Part shown: piece by piece, positions 1-5,049 of the stretch
How positions within the stretch are numbered: the stretch's first letter is position 1
Layout: each line of letters starts with the position of its first letter
NCBI GenBank assembly: GCA_030614505.1
Contig: JAUWTX010000121.1
Span: 1-6,642 of the forward strand
Length of the DNA: 6,642 nucleotides
DNA from: Desulfuromonadales bacterium
Lineage (GTDB): Bacteria > Desulfobacterota > Desulfuromonadia > Desulfuromonadales > BM103
Direction of reading: 5' to 3'
Program-made: the position numbers and the translations under genes
The notes under the pieces: generated by a model
What the model saw: the letters and a program-made list of their open reading frames with translations, nothing else
What the model was told of the DNA's origin: nothing
The model's database searches: none

Positions 1-683
1 CGTGTCCTGCGGATTCGATCGATTATGCTGTGATGGAGAAGACGGACCATGCCGTGGTTATTCCCCTCGATGCCGGCTGGAGTGATGTTGGCTCCTGGGC
101 AGCACTCTGGGAAGTTGGCGAGTCTGATGGCCAAGGCACTGTCAGCTTCGGTGATGTGACCAATGTCGACTGCAGCGGCAGCTATCTTTATGCCGGATCG
201 CGACTGGTCGCCGGAATCGGTCTGCAGGATGTCGTGGTGGTAGAGACGGCTGATGCTGTGCTGGTCGCGGCCAAGGATCGGGTGCAGGAGGTCAAGCAGG
301 TTGTCGATCAGCTTAAAAAACTGCAACGCGATGAACATCTGCTGCATCGTCGTGTCAACCGTCCCTGGGGTGCCTACGAAGGGTTGGATGCAGGCGACGG
401 CTTTCTCGTCAAGAGGATTACTGTCAATCCCGGTGCCAGCCTCTCCCTGCAACGTCATCAGCGCCGTGCCGAGCACTGGATAGTGGTGCGCGGGATCGCC
501 GAAGTTACCTGTGAAAATGTCATTCAAACTTTAGAGGCAAATCAATCTTTCTACATTCCGATTGGTGATAAACACCGTTTAAGTAATCCAGGTGATGAGA
601 TCCTTGAGATTATTGAGGTGCAGACGGGAGACCATCTATCGGAGGATGATATTGAGCGGTTTGATGATGATTATGGGCGATGA
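1..683 (+). CDS. manC: Mannose-1-phosphate guanylyltransferase / mannose-6-phosphate isomerase, 3' part (5' end outside window)
   Basis: This is the C-terminal 226 residues of a type II bifunctional PMI/GMP enzyme. Such enzymes make GDP-mannose from GTP and mannose-1-phosphate in the cytoplasm and interconvert fructose-6-P and mannose-6-P. The frame is already open at base 3 (CPADSIDYAVMEKT), so the GTG at 30 is internal and not a start. The end of the nucleotidyltransferase domain is visible, with the family motif GWSDVGSW at 75-98. A linker follows, then the cupin-type isomerase domain from about base 360, with PGASLSLQ, RAEHWIVV, YIPIGDKHRLSNPG and the usual ending EDDIERFDDDYGR. Family proteins are about 470-480 aa, so roughly half is missing. 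In the cupin HxH position the sequence reads H-Q-R, so the second His is replaced by Arg (codon 462-464). manB follows 219 bp downstream, which fits a GDP-mannose module. The C-terminus is intact and the stop is TGA at 681-683. Confidence 0.95.
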   Translation, partial: CPADSIDYAVMEKTDHAVVIPLDAGWSDVGSWAALWEVGESDGQGTVSFGDVTNVDCSGSYLYAGSRLVAGIGLQDVVVVETADAVLVAAKDRVQEVKQVVDQLKKLQRDEHLLHRRVNRPWGAYEGLDAGDGFLVKRITVNPGASLSLQRHQRRAEHWIVVRGIAEVTCENVIQTLEANQSFYIPIGDKHRLSNPGDEILEIIEVQTGDHLSEDDIERFDDDYGR

Positions 684-687
684 AACC

Positions 688-717
688 GGGACGCGGGACG
701 CGGTACGAGGGACGTGG
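688..717. repeat. Heptamer tandem array 1a, G-rich (GGGACGC type)
   Basis: Four 7-bp units in perfect register start five bases after the manC stop: GGGACGC, GGGACGC, GGTACGA and GGGACGT. A partial GG follows, and then AAACCTT at 718-724. The same heptamer and the same AAACCTT neighbour recur in the gaps before and after the epimerase gene. No C-rich partner of this exact type occurs within this gap. Confidence 0.9.
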
Positions 718-725
718 AAACCTTG

Positions 726-754
726 TGGCGGGTGGCGGGTAGCGCGTGGCGGGG
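726..754. repeat. Heptamer tandem array 1b, G-rich (TGGCGGG type)
   Basis: Four 7-bp units are seen: TGGCGGG, TGGCGGG, TAGCGCG, TGGCGGG. The array keeps the 7-bp period but uses a different unit from array 1a, a few bases upstream. Bases 740-751 (TAGCGCGTGGCG) are a perfect 12-bp inverted match to 854-865 in array 1c, so 1b and 1c are the arms of an inverted repeat around a core of about 85 bp. Confidence 0.88.
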
Positions 755-837
755 AGATCACAACCAATGATGTTACGCAAGATTGGATAAATGTTATGAA
801 CTATTCGTTTCCTATAGGTTTTAAGACTTTGCTTTTT

Positions 838-893
838 CGCGCCACGCGCCACGCGCCACGCGCTACGAATAAAGCGCCACGTGCTACGAAGAA
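838..893. repeat. Heptamer tandem array 1c, C-rich (CGCGCCA type)
   Basis: Eight units stay in one 7-bp register: three CGCGCCA, then CGCGCTA, CGAATAA, AGCGCCA, CGTGCTA and CGAAGAA. The last units degrade into AT-rich sequence and merge with the palindrome covering the manB start. The orientation is opposite to array 1b, giving an inverted pair. The core between them (755-837) is AT-richer and holds CCTATAGG at 811-818 and TTTAAGACT at 820-828, both related to words in the other repeat-bearing gaps. Confidence 0.9.
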
Positions 894-915
894 ATTTTCA
901 TCATGAAAATTTCTT
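889..915. repeat. Perfect 13-bp-arm palindrome spanning the manB start codon
   Basis: The left arm AAGAAATTTTCAT (889-901) and the right arm ATGAAAATTTCTT (903-915) are exact reverse complements separated by one base (C902). The right arm is the first 13 coding bases of manB. In RNA this could form a 10-bp A/U-rich stem (889-898 with 906-915) and a 7-nt loop, CAUCAUG, holding the AUG. The only Shine-Dalgarno-like bases (GAAG, 888-891) would lie mostly in the stem. The sequence is certain; any regulatory role is inference. Confidence 0.85.
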
Positions 916-2255
916 GTTTCAAAGCCTACGATATTCGCGGTCGCATCCCCGATCAACTTAACGAGGATGTTGCCTACCGCATCGGGCGTGCCTTTGCGCA
1001 AGTCCTTCGTCCGAAAACCGTGGTGGTTGGGCAGGATGTGCGGCCGACCAGTCCGGCGTTGACGTCTGCTCTGGTTAAGGGCTTGACGGAGGGTGGGGCT
1101 GATGTGCTGGATATCGGCCTGTGTGGGACCGAGGAGGTCTATTTTGCCACCTCGCATGCCAAGGCTGATGGCGGTATTATGGTGACGGCGAGTCACAATC
1201 CGGCAGATTACAACGGTATGAAGCTGGTGCGCGAGGAGAGCCGTCCGATCAGTGGTGACAGCGGTCTCGACCGGATTCGTCTGCTTGCTGAACAGGGTGA
1301 GTTCGATTCACCGAATAGGATAGGACAGGTGATGCCTTATGAGCACAGGGTTGCTTATATTCGTCATTTGCTCAGTTATATAGATATTTCGGCCTTGCGT
1401 CCTTTGAAGGTGGTGGTTAACGCTGGTAACGGCTGTGCCGGACCACTGCTGGACCTGCTTGAGAAACAGTTGCCGCTGGAGATCATCAAAATCTGTCACG
1501 AACCGGACGGCACTTTCCCTAACGGTATCCCTAACCCTCTCCTGCCGGAAAACCGCGGCATCACGCGTGATGCAGTGCTTGAGCATGGTGCAGGTCTCGG
1601 CATTGCGTGGGATGGTGATTTCGACCGCTGTTTCTTCTTCAACGAGGAAGGTGAATTTATCGAAGGCTATTACATCGTCGGATTGCTGGCTGAGACGTTT
1701 CTGGCCAGGCAGCCGGAGGCGAAGATTATCCATGATCCGCGTCTGACCTGGAATACCATCGATATAGTGCAGCAGGCGGGCGGCAAGGCTGTTATGAGCA
1801 AAACCGGCCATGCCTTCATCAAGGAACGAATGCGTGCCGAGGATGCTGTTTATGGCGGCGAGATGAGCGCTCATCACTATTTTCGTGATTTCGCCTACTG
1901 CGACAGTGGTATGATCCCATGGCTGCTGGTGGTCGAGTTGATGTGCCGTCAGCGCAAGCTGCTCACTGAGCTGGTTGGGGAACGGATGCGCATGTTTCCT
2001 GCAAGCGGTGAGATCAACCGGACTTTGAGCGATCCGACGGCTGCGATTGCTGCCATTGAAGCGAAATATACTGCTGATGCAATCAACGTTGATCATACCG
2101 ATGGGCTCTCGGTTGAATATGCTGACTGGCGCTTTAATCTGCGTATGTCGAATACGGAGCCGGTGGTGAGGTTGAATGTTGAGTCGCGGGGGGATCAGGA
2201 ACTTATGGAGGTTAAGACTGGGGAGCTTTTGGATTTACTGGATGAAATCCAGTAA
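903..2255 (+). CDS. manB: Phosphomannomutase (ManB/CpsG type, alpha-D-phosphohexomutase)
   Basis: A 450-aa protein that converts mannose-6-P to mannose-1-P in the cytoplasm, feeding ManC and GDP-mannose for surface polysaccharide. The protein matches the enterobacterial ManB/CpsG style along its whole length (about 456 aa there). It starts with CFKAYDIRGRIPDQLNEDVAYRIGRAFA. The phosphoserine loop TASHNP has the catalytic Ser at residue 97. The metal-binding loop DGDFDR is at 237-242 and the sugar-recognition loop GEMSAHH at 319-325. The C-terminal phosphate-binding motif is RMSNTEPVVRLN from 414. All four functional loops are intact. Start ATG 903 gives the family N-terminus, but the SD is poor and the codon lies in a palindrome. 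The stop TAA (2253-2255) lies in a second palindrome. The gene is flanked on both sides by heptamer arrays and sits downstream of manC. A phosphoglucomutase side activity is possible, as in this family. Confidence 0.97.
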   Translation: MKISCFKAYDIRGRIPDQLNEDVAYRIGRAFAQVLRPKTVVVGQDVRPTSPALTSALVKGLTEGGADVLDIGLCGTEEVYFATSHAKADGGIMVTASHNPADYNGMKLVREESRPISGDSGLDRIRLLAEQGEFDSPNRIGQVMPYEHRVAYIRHLLSYIDISALRPLKVVVNAGNGCAGPLLDLLEKQLPLEIIKICHEPDGTFPNGIPNPLLPENRGITRDAVLEHGAGLGIAWDGDFDRCFFFNEEGEFIEGYYIVGLLAETFLARQPEAKIIHDPRLTWNTIDIVQQAGGKAVMSKTGHAFIKERMRAEDAVYGGEMSAHHYFRDFAYCDSGMIPWLLVVELMCRQRKLLTELVGERMRMFPASGEINRTLSDPTAAIAAIEAKYTADAINVDHTDGLSVEYADWRFNLRMSNTEPVVRLNVESRGDQELMEVKTGELLDLLDEIQ

Positions 2256-2260
2256 ATCCA
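2230..2260. repeat. Perfect 13-bp-arm inverted repeat overlapping the manB stop codon
   Basis: TGGATTTACTGGA (2230-2242) and TCCAGTAAATCCA (2248-2260) are exact reverse complements with a 5-nt loop, TGAAA. The TAA stop (2253-2255) lies in the right arm. As RNA this is a credible hairpin, but no T-run follows, only heptamer array 2a starting at 2262. It is therefore not a classical intrinsic terminator; it could block 3' exonucleases or just be a by-product of repeat formation. Confidence 0.85.
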
Positions 2261-2261
2261 C

Positions 2262-2290
2262 GGAACGAGGGACGCGGGACGAGGGACGAG
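2262..2290. repeat. Heptamer tandem array 2a, G-rich (GGGACGA/C type)
   Basis: Four units in register: GGAACGA, GGGACGC, GGGACGA, GGGACGA, followed by GAAAACCTTTAAGACTGC. Bases 2269-2288 are a perfect 20-bp inverted match to 2372-2391 in array 2b. The word AAAACCTTTAA (2291-2301) reappears inverted at 3519-3529 beside array 3b, and TTTAAGACT (2297-2305) reappears at 820-828. Confidence 0.92.
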
Positions 2291-2329
2291 AAAACCTTTA
2301 AGACTGCACCCTTAATCAATAACAACCTC

Positions 2330-2333
2330 GGAG
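2330..2333 (+). promoter_or_regulatory. Shine-Dalgarno for the epimerase gene
   Basis: GGAG lies 9 nt before the ATG at 2343, a normal spacing. It decides the start: no other in-frame ATG, GTG or TTG lies between 2343 and the Rossmann motif, so the repeat-encoded leader is expected to be translated. The site is in the loop between arrays 2a and 2b. Confidence 0.7.
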
Positions 2334-2342
2334 CAAAAAGCC

Positions 2343-3407
2343 ATGAATGATCAGAGTAAAACAGATTTCCGCGTCCCTCGTCCCGCGTCCCGCGTCCTGG
2401 GTCCTAAGATCTTAGTAACCGGCGCCGCCGGCTTCATCGGCTTCCACCTCTGTCAGCGACTCCTTGCCCGCGGTGACTCTGTCATCGGTCTGGACAACCT
2501 CAATGACTACTATGAAGTATCACTTAAAGAAAACCGTCTCAAGCAGTTGACTGATAAGGAGAACTTTACCTTTGTAAAGTGCGACCTGTCTGACCGCGCT
2601 GGGATGGAAAAGCTCTTTGCTGATTATAAGTTTGATGCGGTGGTCAACCTGGCGGCCCAGGCGGGAGTGCGTTATTCCTTGACCAATCCGCATGCTTATA
2701 TTGATGCCAACCTGGTTGGATTCATGAACATCCTTGAGGGTTGTCGGCATCAGCAGGTCGGTCACCTGGTCTATGCTTCGTCGTCTTCGGTCTATGGTGC
2801 AAATACCAGCATGCCGTTTTCGGTACACGACAACATCGACCATCCGGTGTCGCTTTATGCGGCGAGCAAGAAAGCCAACGAGTTGATGGCGCATACCTAT
2901 GCTCATCTTTATGGACTGCCTTGCACAGGGTTACGTTTCTTTACCGTTTATGGCCCTTGGGGCCGTCCGGATATGGCTCTGTTTCTTTTCACCAAGGCGA
3001 TTCTTGCCGGTGAGCCGATTGATGTATTCAATCACGGGCGTATGCGGCGGGATTTTACCTATATTGACGATATCGTCGAAGGTGTTGTACGTGTTACTGA
3101 TCGACCGGCACAACCGAACCCCGAGTGGTCGGGCGATGACCCCGATCCGGGATCCAGCGCGGCGCCTTACCGGGTTTACAATATCGGCAACAATAATCCG
3201 GTGGAGTTGATGCACCTGATCGAAACGCTGGAGAAAACCCTGGGCCGGGTGGCTGTGAAGAACTTCATGCCAATCCAGCCGGGTGATGTGCCCGCCACTT
3301 GGGCTGATGTCGATGCCTTGAGCAATGATGTCGGCTTTCGTCCGGCGACGCCGATTGAGATTGGTGTTGAGAGGTTTGTGGCGTGGTATAAGGGGTATTA
3401 TTCATGA
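2343..3407 (+). CDS. NAD-dependent UDP-glucuronate 4-epimerase family protein (LpsL/CapI-like)
   Basis: A 354-aa extended short-chain dehydrogenase/reductase, predicted to interconvert UDP-glucuronate and UDP-galacturonate in the cytoplasm for polysaccharide assembly. The NAD-binding Rossmann motif GAAGFIG is at residues 27-33, followed by the acidic strand end GLDNLNDYY. The catalytic Ser is in YASSSSVYG (Ser147 by spacing), with Tyr172 and Lys176 in SLYAASKKANE. Then come RFFTVYGPWGRPDMA and the substrate-domain motif RRDFTYIDDIVEGV, typical of this subfamily. GalE or another UDP-sugar 4-epimerase is the alternative. The first 21 residues precede the usual family start near KILVTG, and about half of them (RVPRPASRVLGP) are encoded by heptamer array 2b. 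This gives an odd Arg/Pro-rich extension. The gene has a good SD and lies 87 bp after manB, with the same strand and pathway theme. Confidence 0.92.
   Translation: MNDQSKTDFRVPRPASRVLGPKILVTGAAGFIGFHLCQRLLARGDSVIGLDNLNDYYEVSLKENRLKQLTDKENFTFVKCDLSDRAGMEKLFADYKFDAVVNLAAQAGVRYSLTNPHAYIDANLVGFMNILEGCRHQQVGHLVYASSSSVYGANTSMPFSVHDNIDHPVSLYAASKKANELMAHTYAHLYGLPCTGLRFFTVYGPWGRPDMALFLFTKAILAGEPIDVFNHGRMRRDFTYIDDIVEGVVRVTDRPAQPNPEWSGDDPDPGSSAAPYRVYNIGNNNPVELMHLIETLEKTLGRVAVKNFMPIQPGDVPATWADVDALSNDVGFRPATPIEIGVERFVAWYKGYYS
2371..2405. repeat. Heptamer tandem array 2b, C-rich (GCGTCCC type), inside the epimerase coding region
   Basis: Five units in register: GCGTCCC, TCGTCCC, GCGTCCC, GCGTCCT, GGGTCCT. 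They are inverted relative to array 2a and translated in the epimerase frame. Three heptamers equal 21 bases, giving a 7-residue protein period (RVPRPAS, then RVLGP). The array runs directly into the 12-bp palindrome at 2404-2415 and then the conserved Rossmann codons. Confidence 0.92.
2404..2415. repeat. 12-bp perfect palindrome at the array 2b / epimerase core junction
   Basis: CTAAGATCTTAG is self-complementary over 12 bp. The right half belongs to conserved epimerase codons (Ile-Leu, start of Val) and the left half to the array side. It repeats the pattern seen at both ends of manB, where the gene end is matched by an inverted copy on the repeat side. It is shorter than those and weaker on its own. 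Confidence 0.6.
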
Positions 3408-3417
3408 AGCCAGTTGC

Positions 3418-3441
3418 GCGGGACGCGGAACGCGGAACGCG
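3418..3441. repeat. Heptamer tandem array 3a, G-rich (GGGACGC/GGAACGC type)
   Basis: Three units in register (GGGACGC, GGAACGC, GGAACGC) start about 12 bases after the epimerase stop. CGCGGGACGCGG (3417-3428) is a perfect 12-bp inverted match to units of array 3b. The downstream core (3442-3540) carries CCTATTATATAGGTTTTA at 3465-3482, which resembles CCTATAGGTTTTA at 811-823 with five extra bases. Confidence 0.88.
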
Positions 3442-3540
3442 AACATCTTTACCCCTTTACGGAGCCTATTATATAGGTTTTATTGAACAATTGTTAATAG
3501 CCAGTGAATGCTGTCAGGTTAAAGGTTTTTCAAGGTTGTC

Positions 3541-3568
3541 GCGTCCCGCGTCCCGCGTCCCGCGTCCC
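3541..3568. repeat. Heptamer tandem array 3b, C-rich, four identical GCGTCCC units
   Basis: This is the most regular array in the window: four exact GCGTCCC copies, inverted relative to array 3a. AAGGTTT flanks it on both sides (3522-3528 and 3569-3575), which is the complement of the AAACCTT found beside arrays 1a and 2a. It ends 11 bases before the der ATG. Confidence 0.93.
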
Positions 3569-3572
3569 AAGG
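3569..3572 (+). promoter_or_regulatory. Shine-Dalgarno for der, contributed by the repeat edge
   Basis: AAGG lies 7 nt before ATG 3580 and directly abuts the last GCGTCCC unit. It is part of the AAGGTTT word that accompanies the arrays elsewhere, so the element itself appears to supply the ribosome binding site of this conserved gene. Confidence 0.6.
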
Positions 3573-3579
3573 TTTATCT

Positions 3580-4893
3580 ATGAGCTCTATCGTAGCTATA
3601 GTCGGTCGTCCCAACGTGGGTAAATCGACGCTTTTCAATCGTATCCTTGGCAGGCGCATGGCCATTGTTGAGAACGTGCCAGGTGTGACACGCGACCGCA
3701 ATTATGCGGAGGTGAGCCGCTATGAGAAGCGCTTTACCTTGATTGATACTGGTGGTTTTGAGCCGGCCAGCAAGGATCCTCTGCTTGCTCAGATGCGTGA
3801 GCAGTCGCAGTTGGCGATGGAAGAGGCTGATATCATCCTTTTCCTGATGGATGGCCGCGAGGGGCTTAATCCTGCAGACAAAGAAGTCGCTCATATGCTG
3901 CGGCAGGTGGATAAGCCGGTGTTGTTTGTCGTCAACAAGGTCGATGGCCCGGCTCAAGAGGCTGCGCTTGGTGAATTTTACGCCCTCGGCGTTGATGAGA
4001 TGCATGCCGTTTCGGCTGAGCATCGTCTCGGTATGGGTGACCTGGTGGACGAGATTCTGGACTTGCTACCGGATCAGGACCTTGCTGATGAAGATGTCAC
4101 TGAGACTCGTCTGGCGATTATCGGTCGGCCCAATGTCGGTAAGTCCTCACTGGTCAATCGTATGCTCGGGTTTGAACGGGTTGTTGCCAATCCGACCGCC
4201 GGTACGACCCGTGACAGTGTGGATACTCCTTTTAACTATAATCAACGACGCTATGTTCTGATCGATACGGCCGGTATTCGCCGCAAGGGAAGGGTGTCAC
4301 AGAAGCTGGAGAAGTATTCGGTCATTCTGGCGCTGAAAGCGATGGATCGGGCGCATATTGCCCTGGTGGTGATCGACGCTGAAGAAGGCATTACTGATCA
4401 GGATCTGACGATTGCCGGTTATGCCCACGATCGGGGCCGGGCTGTCATTCTGGTGGTGAACAAGTGGGACCTGGTCAAGAAGGACAATGCCACTATGGGT
4501 GACTATATCAAGGATGTGCGCGGTAAATTCCGCTTCCTTCCTGACAGCCCGATTCATTTTGTTTCTGCCCTCACCGGCCAGCGAATCAGCAAAATAATGG
4601 CGGACGTTGAGATGGTCAGCGATGAATTTAACCGCAAGGTACCGACCCCTCAGCTTAACCGCATGCTGAAAGATGCAGAGTATAACCATCAACCGCCCCT
4701 GTATCGCGGCAAACGGCTCAAATTCTTCTATGTCACCCAGACAGCTGTCCGCCCGCCAACCTTCGTTATATTCGTAAACAAGGCCGACGGTGTTCACTTC
4801 TCCTACGAACGCTATTTGATGAACTGTATGCGTCAGGCTTTCGGTTTTACTGCCTGCCCGATTCGTCTTAAATTTTCAGATCGCGAGCATTGA
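3580..4893 (+). CDS. der: Ribosome-assembly GTPase Der (EngA), double G-domain
   Basis: A 437-aa tandem GTPase that assists maturation of the 50S ribosomal subunit; it is generally essential in bacteria. The first G domain has G1 GRPNVGKS (residues 9-16), the switch region PGVTRDR (34-40), G3 DTGG (56-59) and G4 NKVD (119-122). The second G domain repeats these with GRPNVGKS (182-189), the switch region TAGTTRDSVDTPF, G3 DTAG (229-232) and G4 NKWD (294-297). The C-terminal KH-like RNA-binding domain covers about 350-437, with PPLYRGKRLKFFYVTQ, PPTFVIFVNK and ending PIRLKFSDREH. The length is usual for the compact form of the family (about 430-460; enterobacterial forms are longer). All motifs are intact. 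The start has AAGG at 7-nt spacing. The gene is unrelated to the polysaccharide genes upstream and probably marks the boundary to core chromosome. Confidence 0.98.
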   Translation: MSSIVAIVGRPNVGKSTLFNRILGRRMAIVENVPGVTRDRNYAEVSRYEKRFTLIDTGGFEPASKDPLLAQMREQSQLAMEEADIILFLMDGREGLNPADKEVAHMLRQVDKPVLFVVNKVDGPAQEAALGEFYALGVDEMHAVSAEHRLGMGDLVDEILDLLPDQDLADEDVTETRLAIIGRPNVGKSSLVNRMLGFERVVANPTAGTTRDSVDTPFNYNQRRYVLIDTAGIRRKGRVSQKLEKYSVILALKAMDRAHIALVVIDAEEGITDQDLTIAGYAHDRGRAVILVVNKWDLVKKDNATMGDYIKDVRGKFRFLPDSPIHFVSALTGQRISKIMADVEMVSDEFNRKVPTPQLNRMLKDAEYNHQPPLYRGKRLKFFYVTQTAVRPPTFVIFVNKADGVHFSYERYLMNCMRQAFGFTACPIRLKFSDREH

Positions 4894-4958
4894 TATTCTG
4901 TCAATAGAGCACAAAATCTTTGTCGTTTGATGCATTTTTTGTGAAATGTGTAGACGCG

Positions 4959-4978
4959 ACCCCTAACACCGGGGTTTT
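4959..4978 (+). terminator. Weak candidate intrinsic terminator after der
   Basis: ACCCC (4959-4963) and GGGGT (4971-4975) can form a short 5-bp stem with a 7-nt loop, followed by TTT. It lies 66 bp after the der stop. The stem and T-run are both short, so termination here is only tentative. Confidence 0.3.
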
Positions 4979-5020
4979 ACGTGGGTATATCATCTGCTGT
5001 TACAGGAGAACCTGCTTTAC

Positions 5021-5049
5021 TTGACGCTACCCGATGAAGTATATTTATT
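5021..5049 (+). promoter_or_regulatory. Candidate sigma-70 promoter for the response-regulator gene
   Basis: TTGACG (5021-5026) resembles a -35 box. With 17 bp of spacing, TTTATT (5044-5049) is a 4/6 match to a -10 box, in AT-rich DNA. It would give a leader of about 60 nt before ATG 5116. The rest of this 222-bp gap (4894-5115) holds no heptamer repeat, no recognisable riboswitch and no convincing small ORF. Confidence 0.3.

Noticed and set aside
30..32. GTG 30 as the start of a short cupin protein
   Set aside because: The frame is open upstream and encodes family residues (ADSIDYAVMEK), so the gene is a manC cut by the window edge.
505..640. A/T-rich stretch near the end of manC as a recombination patch
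   Set aside because: The protein continues with normal conserved cupin motifs and no junction is visible. Local composition drift is enough to explain it.
688..701. GGGACGC as part of a GEMM (cyclic-di-GMP) riboswitch
   Set aside because: The riboswitch core contains GGGACGCAAAGCC plus a conserved 5' stem and A-rich joint. Here only the tandem heptamer occurs, with none of the other elements.
688..893. Heptamer arrays as a CRISPR array
   Set aside because: The units are 7 bp, contiguous and without spacers, and no cas gene is present.
610..1196. Minus-strand ORFs across the manC-manB gap with ARGA/VARK or PATR/PRP repeats
   Set aside because: They are translations of the heptamer arrays and of the antisense of conserved manB codons. 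They have no SD and no family resemblance.
3444..3540. A promoter for der in the third gap (TATTAT at 3467-3472)
   Set aside because: The -10-like hexamer has no acceptable -35 at 16-18 bp and overlaps a word shared with another repeat core, so it is better explained as part of the element.
4910..4943. CACAAAA...TTTTGTG inverted repeat after der as a terminator
   Set aside because: The arms are only 7 bp and A/T-rich with a 20-nt loop, which is within chance expectation for this AT-rich gap.
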